Source: Adiantum capillus-veneris
Taxonomy: Eukaryota; Streptophyta; Polypodiopsida; Polypodiales; Pteridaceae
DNA length: 60,000 bases
Assembly (NCBI GenBank): GCA_014529385.2
Contig: CM043956.1
Coordinates: forward strand, 60,151,120 to 60,211,119
Reading direction: 5' to 3'
Shown: positions 22,226 through 31,568 of the stretch, in pieces
Position numbering within the stretch: position 1 is the first letter of the stretch
Layout: each line of letters begins with the position of its first letter
Notes under the pieces: generated by a model
Told to the model about the DNA's origin: nothing
The model's database searches: none
The model's input: only the letters and a program-made list of their open reading frames with translations
Translations under genes and position numbers: made by a program

Positions 22226-22294
22226 CGGGCGTGATGGTTAAGGCTCCGGGCCCTCAAGCTAGTGGTGAGGGTTCAAATCCCGACTGGGGGAGCG
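22226..22294 (+). repeat. tRNA-like SINE head
   Basis: GCGTGATGGTTAAGGC followed by box B GGTTCAAATCC (22270-22280). It resembles the heads at 16376 and 13290. It is not a tRNA gene because the arms do not close. Confidence 0.45.
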
Positions 22295-22373
22295 GGAGCG
22301 CGGGCATCCCGAGATTAGACCCGCTTGGTCGGTAAAACCTAAACTCGAGATCCCGAGATTAGTTTTGAAAAAT

Positions 22374-22397
22374 CTAAACTCGGGATCCCGAGTTTAG
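22374..22397. repeat. Perfect 24-bp palindrome, with two imperfect copies nearby
   Basis: CTAAACTCGGGA and its exact reverse complement form an unspaced palindrome. Near-copies lie at 22131-22154 and 22339-22362. They sit inside the inverted-repeat element at 22031-22482. Confidence 0.85.
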
Positions 22398-22482
22398 TTT
22401 TAGCAGATCGATGGTCCATATTGATCTCTCTTGGGACCATTGATCCCATGGTTGGGACCCCGTGGCACTTATAGGGGAGGAT

Positions 22483-22737
22483 AGTCCACCTTGTCACTAA
22501 CAAGTTCTTTTAATGCTTGGCAGAGTGTAAGTATCACATTATAAAATATCAAACCAGGATAACCAAAAAAGAAAGTATTTTACAATTTGCAAGGTACAAC
22601 CAATTTAAAAATTTTCAACAGCCTTTTGGAGAGAGAAAGTAATGCTGCTATACAATATAGCATTAAGAAAATCTATGACCAAAAAAAAAAAGAAGGAAAA
22701 GCAGGAGTAAAAAAGGTATAAAATTACAAATTAAGGG
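22483..22737. other. AT-rich spacer
   Basis: An A-rich, low-complexity stretch without a gene. Confidence 0.5.
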
Positions 22738-23665
22738 GTAGGGAATGACCCCTTGGCGACTGGCGGAGGCCGGGAGCCATGTGGGAGCAGGTATTATGAG
22801 TGAATGGACACTAAGTGTCCATTTCCGACCGTCAAGGTCTACAGGAGGGGGGCCATGAAGGGAGGTACAGTGTCCACTGTTAAAGGTACAGGGTTCAGAG
22901 AGAGCAGACTACAGTTTTTCCTGCTTGCTGAGGTGGCAACCTCCTGTGCACTCTGCCATCGCCATCTGCTCCCTGCTATCTATGTTTTTTTCTTCCGTAT
23001 GCTGAGGTGTCAACTGGCAAGCCCACCAAGTTGATGTACTGCAGTCTGTGATTCTTATGCGTGCTGAGGTGTCGAAGATCTGGCGTTGAAGGCTTGTTTT
23101 TCCTGTCAATAATACCTGCTGAATAGACGGTCGTGATTCTCTACCCCCCGACTGCAGACCTTGACGGTGTAGGGAATGGTCATCCACAGACCATTCCCTG
23201 AAAGAAAGGGCGGGAGCCATGGTGGGAGCACTTTCTGAACGGAATGGTCAGTGGATGACCATTCCCGGCCGTCATTGTCGGGCGGAGGGGGGCTAATAGA
23301 GCAACACTGGTGCACTGCAGCGCTGGAGTAGGGCAGCCCATACAGTGGGCAAAGTAGCATTAAAGTGGATCACGATTCACTGCAGCACAGTGATGCTTGG
23401 CAGTTTGAGCTTGCAGAGACCGCATGGATTCCAGGCGCTTATGTGGCGGCTGCTTAGCGACAATCGAAGATTACGCATGCTGAGTTGTCGACCTCCGAGC
23501 TCATTCTGGCTGCTGAGTTGCTCGGCGTTGATTGGATGCAGCCCGCCATATTCCAGCTGCTGAGTTGTCTCTCATCCAACACCTCTACCCGTTCGTTCCG
23601 CTCAGTAATGGCAACTAAATGGAGGGCTGAGATCTGCAGTCCCCCCGACGCCCGACTGTGACGGA
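22738..23665. repeat. Tandem array of foldback elements
   Basis: Unit 1 (22803-23199) and unit 2 (23241-23665) each have inverted ends built on CCGTCA..GTC....GGGGGG and begin with a short perfect hairpin (22803-22823 and 23241-23265; another hairpin at 23171-23199 closes unit 1). The spacer GGGAGCCATG(G)TGGGAGCA is repeated before each unit (22772 and 23212), and a GTAGGGAATGACC end at 22738 suggests a third, deleted unit. Both interiors carry CTGAGGTGTC/CTGAGTTGTC motifs. No coding capacity. The array stops 16 bp from the HET stop codon. Confidence 0.6.
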
Positions 23666-23681
23666 TGAGCGAGTAAACTAT

Positions 23682-25790
23682 TTAGCAAGATGGCATATCG
23701 ATGACATGGAAGATACAGGTCCCGTCACACTGAACCCCGTATTTTTTGGCTGAACTTTTCCATGAGTCTGCAACATCTTGTCCGAAGCCTCCAAGAATGA
23801 ATTGGGTAGACGATTCTGTGGAGAAAATGGCATTAGCCACCTCTGATGAAAATAGCAGCACACCAACTTTGTGTAGCTGCCGCCCCGGCCCCAATCCTGT
23901 TCTCCCCACACACACCATCACAACCACTGTACCCATGCTTCTTTTACGGGCATCCCCCCACAGGACCAAGAAAACATCCTGCGGAAGCACGAAGTGGATA
24001 CAGTCGAGCGGTAGGTGCACTGCACCGTCCATATCCTGCACACAATCAGCACAATCCTCCTTATTTTCCAGTACGGCGGGTGGTTGGATCAAGCATCCAT
24101 ACGATCTTATGTGTACTGGGATGATGCCTGATGTCACCTCCTCAGTTTTTACATAACTCTCTATGATCACATTAGCAGTGAGAGGGATGCAGAGATTGTT
24201 GAGCACTTCAAGATGACAAAATCCCCGCTGATGCACGCGCTTGTGATTGTGCTCACAGCAAAAGTGTTGACATCTAGAGCATCCTCTATATTTCTCGGTG
24301 TGATACTGCCATGTCTGATCATTTGGATCTCGAAAAATTTGCGCATGCGCCACTCTTCCCTCGAGCCTCAAGCCCCCTTCTTGTGTAACTTCTACTACCT
24401 GCACCCTAGCTGATCTCAAATGTAGGTAGCTATTTAGGCTACTGTTAAGCCCACATCCGAACTGATTTAATCGGTAGTTTGGAATCCAGGATGAACCTAC
24501 CTTGTATGAGAATCTGGTGTCCTCAATGCACAGGTTCAGCAGCTGTATCTTGAGATGCTGCTCCTTGACCAGTTCTCGAGCTACCTCCACCCACTGCTGC
24601 TCCAATGTGGTGTTTGTTCGGACCTGCATCTTCCCATCCAATCCCATGAGACACAATATAGAAAGCACTCTATCCTCATCTACACTGCAAATGCGAGTCT
24701 GTATCAGATGTGCAATTAACCCCATTGAGCTGCATGCAAAACACTTGCACTGTAACAAATTATACAAAAGACGCAACTGCATATGCCACGGTTTGACGGC
24801 GATGTGCTTTGCCGCTGACAATGGGGGCAAGTTGTTGTTTATGGGAGCAGAAGGACCTAGATCCATCATAATAAGGCGGTTGTAAGCAAGCCTGTCCACA
24901 AAGTATATAAGCTGTCCCTTACAGCCTTTGGCTTTCCAAATGAAAGGGGGTGTCTGGCATCTACTACACAATTCATCTCTAGACACACAGAGGATTTCTA
25001 CTGTACTGTTGTCATCAGCTGTTTCTTTACTGTTTTGGCATAGCCAATATGGAGATCGACAGCAGTTACAATATACCCTTACCTGGTTTGATAAGCAGCA
25101 TCTGCACAATCCGGAGCCTGATGAGTATTTTTTGATCTGTTCATTAAGAAGTAGGGTAACATATTTCTTGAGATTGCTCACTAAGAAGATGAGATTGGTA
25201 GGCAATAAAAACTCCTGCAAAGTCCATACCCTAGTAAACCACCGAGGGAGGCACGCCTCACCCGTCCGCTCATCCAAACCAAGAAGATCATAACCCTGCC
25301 CAATCCCATGGTTCACTACATAGCATCCTGAAGAGTACTTGTAGTAGGCACCCATGTGCATGATCTCCGTGCCCTTCTCGACCTCATCCATTTGATTGAT
25401 ACAAAGAGCATCAAACCAAACATACTTCACTCCGTCGCCCATCAATATCTGCAAAAACTCTAGCAGATCCTGATAACCACTCTGATTGCTGAAATCTGAT
25501 CTAGCGAAGGCATCACTGTACTCTTGCGTGCCCTCAATTTGGCCTGACAAAGATCTGCCCACTTCCTTTGAGAATTCTCTGATGGAGAGGCTCCAAGTAT
25601 GTGAGATAACATGGAAATCCCAGTCGTTCTTGGTAATGAACACCACCCCTCCTCCGCTGGCAAGAGTGGAAGCTATGTCGATCAATCGGAGAGGCCAGTG
25701 ATCAGCTGGGATCATCTGTTGTTGATGACCGCAGAGGGGAGCTTCTGCCATGGCTGGATAGTTCATCGAGAGAGCCAGAGAGAAACTCAT
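23682..25790 (-). CDS. HET-domain protein (702 aa, single exon)
   Basis: The longest intact non-retroelement frame. Residues 59-67 FHVISHTWS, 122-143 (KYVWFDALCINQMDEVEKG) and 184-197 WFTRVWTLQEFLLP are the three conserved blocks of the HET (heterokaryon incompatibility) domain, a TIR-like fold known in fungal nonself recognition and cell death. A D-R-V-L-S-I-L-CLMGL segment (about 373-384) and SSWIPNYR (433-440) are typical of the region after HET. Unusual are two Cys clusters, 229-278 (CRCC, CNCC, CSRC) and 504-525 (CSRCQHFCCEHNH), possibly zinc-binding. No signal peptide or membrane segment is visible. In-frame Met codons at 9 and 14 are alternative starts. A MITE ends the 5' side 2 bp plus its target duplication before the first ATG. 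HET domains are common in fungi and reported in mosses, so fungal transfer or an old plant family are both possible. Expression is unknown. Confidence 0.82.
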   Translation of the reverse strand: MSFSLALSMNYPAMAEAPLCGHQQQMIPADHWPLRLIDIASTLASGGGVVFITKNDWDFHVISHTWSLSIREFSKEVGRSLSGQIEGTQEYSDAFARSDFSNQSGYQDLLEFLQILMGDGVKYVWFDALCINQMDEVEKGTEIMHMGAYYKYSSGCYVVNHGIGQGYDLLGLDERTGEACLPRWFTRVWTLQEFLLPTNLIFLVSNLKKYVTLLLNEQIKKYSSGSGLCRCCLSNQVRVYCNCCRSPYWLCQNSKETADDNSTVEILCVSRDELCSRCQTPPFIWKAKGCKGQLIYFVDRLAYNRLIMMDLGPSAPINNNLPPLSAAKHIAVKPWHMQLRLLYNLLQCKCFACSSMGLIAHLIQTRICSVDEDRVLSILCLMGLDGKMQVRTNTTLEQQWVEVARELVKEQHLKIQLLNLCIEDTRFSYKVGSSWIPNYRLNQFGCGLNSSLNSYLHLRSARVQVVEVTQEGGLRLEGRVAHAQIFRDPNDQTWQYHTEKYRGCSRCQHFCCEHNHKRVHQRGFCHLEVLNNLCIPLTANVIIESYVKTEEVTSGIIPVHIRSYGCLIQPPAVLENKEDCADCVQDMDGAVHLPLDCIHFVLPQDVFLVLWGDARKRSMGTVVVMVCVGRTGLGPGRQLHKVGVLLFSSEVANAIFSTESSTQFILGGFGQDVADSWKSSAKKYGVQCDGTCIFHVIDMPSC

Positions 25791-25801
25791 AAAATAACTA
25801 A

Positions 25802-25977
25802 GGGAAAATTACCAAAATACCCCTCTAATTTGTGGAAATTCCCAAAATACCCATTAAATTTCAAAAATTCCCAAAATACTCCCCATATCATGTCATTAAT
25901 TCCCAAAATGCCCTTCAATACTTGAGGGGTATTTTGGGAATTTCCACAAATTAGAGGGGTATCCTGGTAATTTTTCC
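25802..25977. mobile_element. Mutator-type MITE with 9-bp target duplication
   Basis: 176 bp that folds back on itself: about 48 bp of GG.AAAATTACCAAAATACCC-type sequence at the left is inverted at the right with few mismatches. The 9-mer AATAACTAA flanks it exactly (25793-25801 and 25978-25986). A 9-bp duplication is diagnostic of Mutator-like elements. There is no coding capacity. It sits directly before the first ATG of the HET gene (25790, minus), so it must lie in the 5' leader or promoter of that gene if the first ATG is used. Confidence 0.9.
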
Positions 25978-26069
25978 AATAACTAACTATATAGGTTCTC
26001 CCTCGGCAAATTGAAAATAAGGCTATATAGGTATCAAATTAAATAAAAAGTATAGTAGTAAATAAATAC

Positions 26070-26190
26070 AACGAGCTCACACGACCCGCCTTCGTCGGGT
26101 CTCGTTCGCTCTTACCAAGGGGTCATACCTATAAAAATTTTCAAGCTCAAACATGTGAGTATGTGTGTACGCACCTATGTGTGTATATAA

Positions 26191-26236
<46 letters not shown>

Positions 26237-26680
26237 CCTTATATATCCCCATAGGACACACATCACATTCTCTCTATCTCTCCCTTGTTGGCATCCAGCA
26301 TGAAGAAAAGAACCATCACTTAGGTACTCCAAGAAACCCATTTTCTCGACCCGAGATAGAAACCTCGTCATCAAATTTTGTATCTATGCACCGCACCATT
26401 GCAATCATGCAATACAAAACTTTCAATAAACATATAGCTCTCTCTTGTGCCCTGATTGCGCTTGAGGGGGACTGTTGGAGTTCACACCCAATCAGGAACT
26501 CCATACTGTCCGCCTATGGGGCAGGTACTCTCACTCGCTCTTACCAATGTATCAATCGTGTCAATTTCTCAAGTTCACTCATGTGAGTATGTTTGTACAT
26601 ACCTAAGTGTGTGTGTGTGTATAGATAAATATGTATATATACATGTGTGTGTGTGTGTGTGGAGTTTGGTAGAGTGGCCT
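26070..26680 (+). mobile_element. TRIM-like LTR remnant
   Basis: Direct repeats (about 26070-26285 and 26472-26680) share CGCTCTTACCAA, a CAAGYTCA..CATGTGAGTATG block and GT tracts. The right one starts TGTTGGAG after CTTGAGGGGGAC, the typical copia polypurine tract plus LTR start. TTGGCATCCAGCATG after the left one resembles a decayed iMet primer site. The interior is under 200 bp, too short for gag-pol, so this is either a TRIM or a deleted copia copy. The ends are not sharply defined. Confidence 0.4.
26192..26234 (+). repeat. (TG)n microsatellite, 43 bp
   Basis: A pure TG tract; shorter GT/CA tracts follow at about 26608-26662 and 26700-26721. Confidence 0.95.
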
Positions 26681-27064
26681 CCATGCGTGCGCGTGCATGC
26701 ACACACACACACACACACACACTCAAATTATTTTCTCCCAAAAACTTGACAGACATTCATATGGAAAAAATTTAAGTAAACTGATTAACTTCTAAAGCTT
26801 TTACACTAAATTTCTTTGGATTTTGTAGATTTTCTCCCCTTCAAATCTAAAACCTAGAGGTAAATCTTTTTTTTTTTTTTTTTGCAAAACTCACAATTGT
26901 GAGTGAATTATATTGATCATCTCAACAAATTACAAGAACTTGTCATGCTCGTGCTGAGCCATGACACCATCCAGAGACCAAACTTACATCAGCTATCTGG
27001 GGAGCCACCCCTATCGACCTGCCCCCATGCCCTTGATACACCAGGTTCATTAACATGTTCTTCA

Positions 27065-27799
27065 CTAATCTTCTGGTTTCATGATTTTCCCCTTACCTAA
27101 GCATTCCACTGACAACAAGGCACTGGTAACCCTAGACCAATCATCCGAGTTTTGCTTGCGCCCGAGAGTCCATATTAGCACTCTGCTTTCTTGCATAATT
27201 TCTGCGAAGCTTGCCACCTCAGGAACTCCTTCGCACACACGGCGGTTCCTTGTTTGCCATACATTCTGTAAAAAGGAAAACCTGATAATTTGAGTGCAGA
27301 TAAGGATGGTAGGGCTACCCAAGTTCTTACCTCCAAGGAGTAAATCAGTCTTGAAAAAACCAATTTTCCATGTTCTTTGGACCCACTTGCAATTTTTTCT
27401 TGTAAGGCCTCTGATAGCTGGGCATTCCATAAAAAGGTGGGTCAGATCTTCACTAGCCATCGTGCATCCCAGGCATCGATCTGTCCCTATCCCTTTCTCC
27501 TGAATCTTCACCCACGTCGGAAGAGCACCCCTAATTACTTTCCATAGAAATACCTTCATGCGATGTGGAACCCTTGGCGCCCAAATGTTCTCCATTACTT
27601 GCTCCCACCTTTTCTCCGACCATTGTTTTTTCCATATCTTGTTAAGGGGGCTAGACCAATTCTTCTTTAGCATCATTGTATGGTAAATGTCTTTAGAATA
27701 GGGTTTCCATAAGAGGCTGCTTCTGGGCCATTTCCATGCATTCCAGTCAAACTCCGAGTCACAGATTGGCATCATTGCACTGTCAAGCTCTTTCATCAT
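27065..27799 (-). pseudogene. LINE ORF2 C-terminus, zf-RVT region
   Basis: RVPHRMKVFLWKVIRGALPTW, then CLGC..(11)..HLFMECP, is the zinc-binding reverse-transcriptase region at the C-terminus of plant L1 ORF2 proteins. It ends KGKIMKPED before the 3' untranslated part and T-run. It is in the same frame as the RT piece at 27899-28855 but separated by several stops (27800-27901). Confidence 0.88.
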
Positions 27800-27898
27800 C
27801 GTTGTTGACTAGCAAAACCTCCAAGCTATTAAGTTGGAATTGGGTTACCAAAAGTTCAGTGGTTTTCCAGCTCTTGCTACTACTGTCCCAGAAGTGCC

Positions 27899-28855
27899 CT
27901 AGTCACAGTTCAGACCCTTATTATTCAGTTTCCCGGCTGCTTCTATCCAATAGGGATTTTGCGGCAGATCTACAACTTTGGAAAGCCAGGGGGACCAATG
28001 CAGAATGGAGTTCTTGAAGTATCTGGTTTCTTCCCCCCACTTTAGGACTCCCGCTGCTCTGTTGCATTTCCTTACCAATTCCCTTGAGCCGCCCCCCAGA
28101 CTTAGTGAAGCCCACGCTGTGGCTAAAAGTTTGTCATGAAACTCTACCCCTCTCCACTTTCCTCCTTTCGAACCAAGTTTAGCTGCTTCTAGCATATCTC
28201 TGACCATGATAGCCCAAGCTTGGTCTTGTTTAGCCAAGGAGACTACAAATTTGGCACAACAAGCTTCTGCATGGGCCATAGGGTTGAGAATTCCGAGGCC
28301 TCCTTGATTCACTGGCCGAGCGATTGACTCCCAACAGGCCCATTGCCATGGCTTGGAGGACTTTGTGTTATTTTTCCATAAAAACCTTTTTACCGGTTTT
28401 AAGAACTCTTTCCAGTGACATTTAGCCATCTTGAGAAGCGGGCTAGTGAAGGCAATATATGGGAGCAAAAAGGCATGAATCACTTTTATCCGGCTTGGGA
28501 ATGGGAGAAGAGCATACTCCCACCTACTCATTTTTGTTTTGATTTTTTCCAGGACCCACTGACATCTTTGTTTGTGGGTTACGTCTACCCCCAAGGGGGC
28601 CCCCAGATGTCTGAAAATATTCCCTTTTGTAACAATCTCCCCCGACCAGTCGGAAGGGTCAAATGAGTCATTTTTCGATAGGGAGATCGGCCTTGACTTC
28701 TCTATATTGTACTGGGACCCGGAAGCTATAGAGAACATTTGTACAATCTCCGGACCTCGGGACATGCCCTCAAGAAGAGGAGAGAATCGTCTGCAAACAT
28801 TTTTGCAAGTAGTTGGTTGTTTCCTGGAAGAGCCAAGCCTTGCAGCTCCCCACAC
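27899..28855 (-). pseudogene. LINE ORF2, RT thumb and connection
   Basis: Starts at the conserved region after the catalytic box (EIVQMFSIASGSQYNIEKS), then GNIFRHLGAPLG, LLPFPSRIKVIHAFLLPYIAF, FLWKN and WACWESIARPVNQGGLGI, all characteristic of plant L1 reverse transcriptases. The catalytic box itself is in another frame (28726-29160), so a frameshift lies near 28735-28780. Confidence 0.9.
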
Positions 28856-29295
28856 TCAGCACTATCAGCTTCTGACTGGGGAATCTTCTTCTCGACACTC
28901 TGAAGTAAGGTCCTTCTGGCTTCATCTACTTCCCGGAACTGGATTTCTGGTCGTCCAATGATTTGGCTAAGATAGTTCAACATCAGACTGGCCATCTCAT
29001 CTTGGTTATGAACTGCTATCCCTTTCTCATCATAGAGCAAGTGGACATGTCCCCGGCTCTTCTTGATTTTCAAAGCCCTAAAAAAATGAGCTTGATTAGA
29101 GGCTTCTGGTTGTAAGGAAGTTTCCTTGGAGAGAATCCTTGCCTTTCTGATACCTTCCAATTGCTTGTTAGCCAGGCAAGCTTTGGCTTCAAGCCATTTC
29201 TTGTGCTCTTCCTCAGTAGCAAGCCCATTGGCTTTTGTGGAGGTAAGCCGTTGTAACTCACTTGTCAGATGAAGAAGGTGCGCCTCCCTAGATTT
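28726..29295 (-). pseudogene. LINE ORF2, linker joined to RT catalytic box (internal deletion)
   Basis: The frame reads the endonuclease-RT linker (SNQAHFFRALKIKKSRGHVHLL, LMLNYLSQIIGR) and then jumps near 28850-28865 to GLALPGNNQLLAKMFADDSLLFL with the FADD catalytic box. The RT fingers and most of the palm that normally separate these are absent, so a deletion of several hundred bases has occurred. It is in the same frame as the endonuclease piece, separated by TAA at 29296-29298. Confidence 0.85.
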
Positions 29296-30018
29296 TTAAA
29301 ATCGGGGGCCCGAGGTTTTGATTGCTTTCTGAATACTTCGAGAAAATAGGTCCCACACATTGTGTTTGTTGAGATCGACATCCTTTCTGAGTTTACCCAG
29401 TGCTTTCTTGGTTAAATTCTTGAAAAGAGGATCTTTGAATAGGTGTGCCCCTGTAACTAGCAGCGTTTTCCTACCTCCTGGGGTCTGGTCCTCCTCTTTA
29501 TTCTTCTTAAAATGTATGTGTAGGGGTATGTGATCCGAAAGGATTTTTGTTGGGACTACCTTCATCTCTAGCATCGACGGTATCCAGTCAGCTTGGTGTG
29601 AGCAGTAGCATCTGTCCAGCCTGGAGGTAGTGCAGGCGTACTGGAGACTTGTGTAGGTGAAACCTAGCGTGCTGTTCCATGGGCCAACTTGCCATAAGTC
29701 GATCATCGCCCACTTTTTGCACAAACTTTGCCATTTAGTCATTTCCGATCCGACCAGCATACCAGAGGATCCTATTCTGTCCTTGCTCTTTTCCACCATA
29801 TTGAAGTCGCCAACTAACAACCACTCTCCTTCTATAGGAGTATCTCTAAGATACATCCATAGTTTAGCTCTATCTTTTGCATTGCAAGGGCCGTACACAT
29901 TCACAATGGTGAAGGGATGCCCTTCCCGTCTGATTCTAATTCCCAGGATTCTGTAGCCTTCCCAAGCACAGAGAGATACGCCTGCTTGCATCAAATGAAT
30001 CGCTTTGCACGTCTGCAT
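29296..30018 (-). pseudogene. LINE ORF2 endonuclease, main part
   Basis: An AP-endonuclease-like fold: FTIVNVYGPC, EWLLVGDFNMV, GFTYTS, SRLDRCYCS and ILSDHIPLHI, the ordered motifs of L1 endonucleases including the catalytic SDH. The N-terminal strand and catalytic Asn/Glu motifs are missing here and are found on the opposite strand at 31344-31568. Confidence 0.92.
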
Positions 30019-30318
30019 TTATGGAATCGGGCAAAGAATAGCGAGCGTCCCCATCCCGTGACAGCCCCCGATCTTCTGCATCCCGCTGAGAGCATTAGAT
30101 CCTCTCCCTTGAGTCGCCCACTCTCTTAGCCCCTGACGAGCCTGCCGGAGCCCTTCCCGGCTCATGCAATACTGTTAGCACAATTAGCTAGGCTAGGGTT
30201 CATCACGATCTGCTACTTGCTGCGCTTGCTTCTCCCATTGAGGTTCGCATCTGCTGCACACTAGCCTTTGTCTTAATAATCGCGATTGTGCCAAGATAAT
30301 AATCGCTTGAGAAAATAA

Positions 30319-30351
<33 letters not shown>

Positions 30352-30473
30352 ACCCACACACAATACCAAGGCCTCAAAGCCCTTTTACATTGCACCCCCT
30401 ACATACCAAAGCCTCAAAGCCTTTTGATCGCGTGTGGTCCAATTGTTGAATTGAGCCATTCCGTCTCAATCTT
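30019..30473 (+). other. Inversion junction and presumed LINE 5' leader
   Basis: Non-coding, partly GC-rich, with a poly-C run (30320-30351) and two copies of a CATACCAA.GCCTCAAAGCC block (about 30361-30430). By position it should be the 5' leader of the LINE in inverted orientation. Confidence 0.5.
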
Positions 30474-31333
30474 TTGTCCAATTGGCACCAAGTTGGCCTC
30501 TGCTACTTGGTAATGGAAATCGACACTATGGTCATAGATGAAGACATTGTTAAATTCTCACACATGCTAGCGGCGGAAAAGATAGCTGCCAGGGAGGTAA
30601 TCGTACCAATGGAAGTAGGAGATGGCTCGATCTTGAGACCGTTGTATGATGCGGAAATGTCGCGTCCCAATTTGCCAAGAGCTCCAACTACGGAAAATGA
30701 CAAAATTGTTTCGTCTGAAAAAGTTTTCTCTGAAGAAATAAGAGAAAAAATGGGATTAGATCAAGGATGTAAATTTGAGGTAAATACCCTCAAAGACGGG
30801 GTTCCTCAGGGCCCCATCTGTACGAACGGAAGTAAGGCGACAAGTGTATCAGCAGCTCGTAGGCCTGGCATTTCGTTTGCTAGCATACTCAAGGGGCCCG
30901 ACTCTAAGGACGATGGAAAAGGTACATAAAGATGCAGGAAAAGATTGTGGAGAAATCGATTCCCATGCAACGAACCCCAGAAGGCTCATGCAAGGATAAG
31001 GTAAGCATTACTCCCGTTGCTCCCCTGAAATTTATGACGGTCACAACGACGACAGCTATTCAAGTCCCTGGTCTGAAAAGAGCCAAAAGGGTGAAGGCAG
31101 TGGCAAGAGACTCCAAAGTACTCGAAGTCGTGAGAACATTAGAGGGGAAAGGATCTGCTCCATTCCCCACCCCCTTGCAAGGAGGGGGGTGCACTATCCC
31201 ACTTCACAATCCATTTGCAGTATTGCAAGAAAAAAAATCCCCTCACCTGAAACCCCCGAACTCTCCCGAGACCAAGGAGAGGGAGTGTGCGCACGATTCG
31301 GATGCTGAAGAATTTGTTCCTCTATCTCAATGA
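30474..31333 (+). pseudogene. LINE ORF1 remnant (inverted part)
   Basis: Two overlapping frames (30474-30929 and 30932-31333) joined by a frameshift near 30925. They read MVIDEDIVKFSHMLAAEKIA, a central RRPGISFASILKGP and a proline-rich C-terminus ending EEFVPLSQ, followed after 10 bp by ORF2. Position and composition fit a plant LINE ORF1, but no RNA-binding domain or zinc knuckle is clear, so the call rests on context. Confidence 0.6.
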
Positions 31334-31343
31334 CCCCTCTTTA

Positions 31344-31568
31344 ATGATGGAGTCTCTCACTATACAATCTTGGAACATAAAGGGAGTTAAGACCCGAAAG
31401 GAGAGTACCCTTTTCTGGGAGGAGATAAAAAAGGAAAAGGCAGTCAACTGCTGGGCCATCCAGGAACATCACTTGGATGCTCATAGCAAGAGAAAGCAGG
31501 CTGTAGGAAAGAAACTTGTTTTCTATGGAGAAGGAAGTAATGGTTTCAGTGGTGTCCTCAGTATTGTG
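31344..31568 (+). pseudogene. LINE ORF2 endonuclease N-terminus (inverted part)
   Basis: Starts at ATG 31344, 10 bp after the ORF1 stop. LTIQSWNIKGVK and CWAIQEHHLD are the first two catalytic motifs of L1 endonuclease, and GEGSNGFSGVLSIVN follows. It breaks at 31568, exactly where the 18-bp target duplication begins. The next endonuclease residues are at about 30000 on the minus strand. Confidence 0.92.

Larger units (their letters stand above)
22031..22482. mobile_element. Inverted-repeat (MITE-like) element with nested SINE head
   Basis: Core inverted repeats at 22044-22078 and 22437-22471 (AAGTGCCAC.GGGTCCCAAC at the left, reverse complement at the right) match over about 35 bp with two or three differences and extend more weakly outward. 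The interior holds three copies of a CTAAACTCG/CGAGTTTAG palindrome and a tRNA-like head (22226-22294). No transposase is present. A convincing target duplication could not be fixed, so the superfamily is open. Confidence 0.6.
26869..31568 (-). mobile_element. LINE (L1-type) with inverted 5' part
   Basis: The 18-mer AACCTAGAGGTAAATCTT lies at 26851-26868 and again at 31569-31586, a long target duplication as made by LINE integration. Next to the left copy is a T-run (to 26883), the poly(A) tail of a minus-strand insertion. From about 30020 down to 26869 the minus strand carries endonuclease, RT and the terminal zinc-finger region. From about 30020 up to 31568 the plus strand carries ORF1-like sequence and the endonuclease N-terminus. 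The endonuclease is thus split, and its two pieces are nearly adjacent parts of one domain. This arrangement is the product expected of twin priming. Confidence 0.9.

Noticed and set aside
24502-24885. Plus-strand open frames inside the HET gene
   Set aside because: They lie opposite the long HET frame, lack domains, and are shadows of the real gene.
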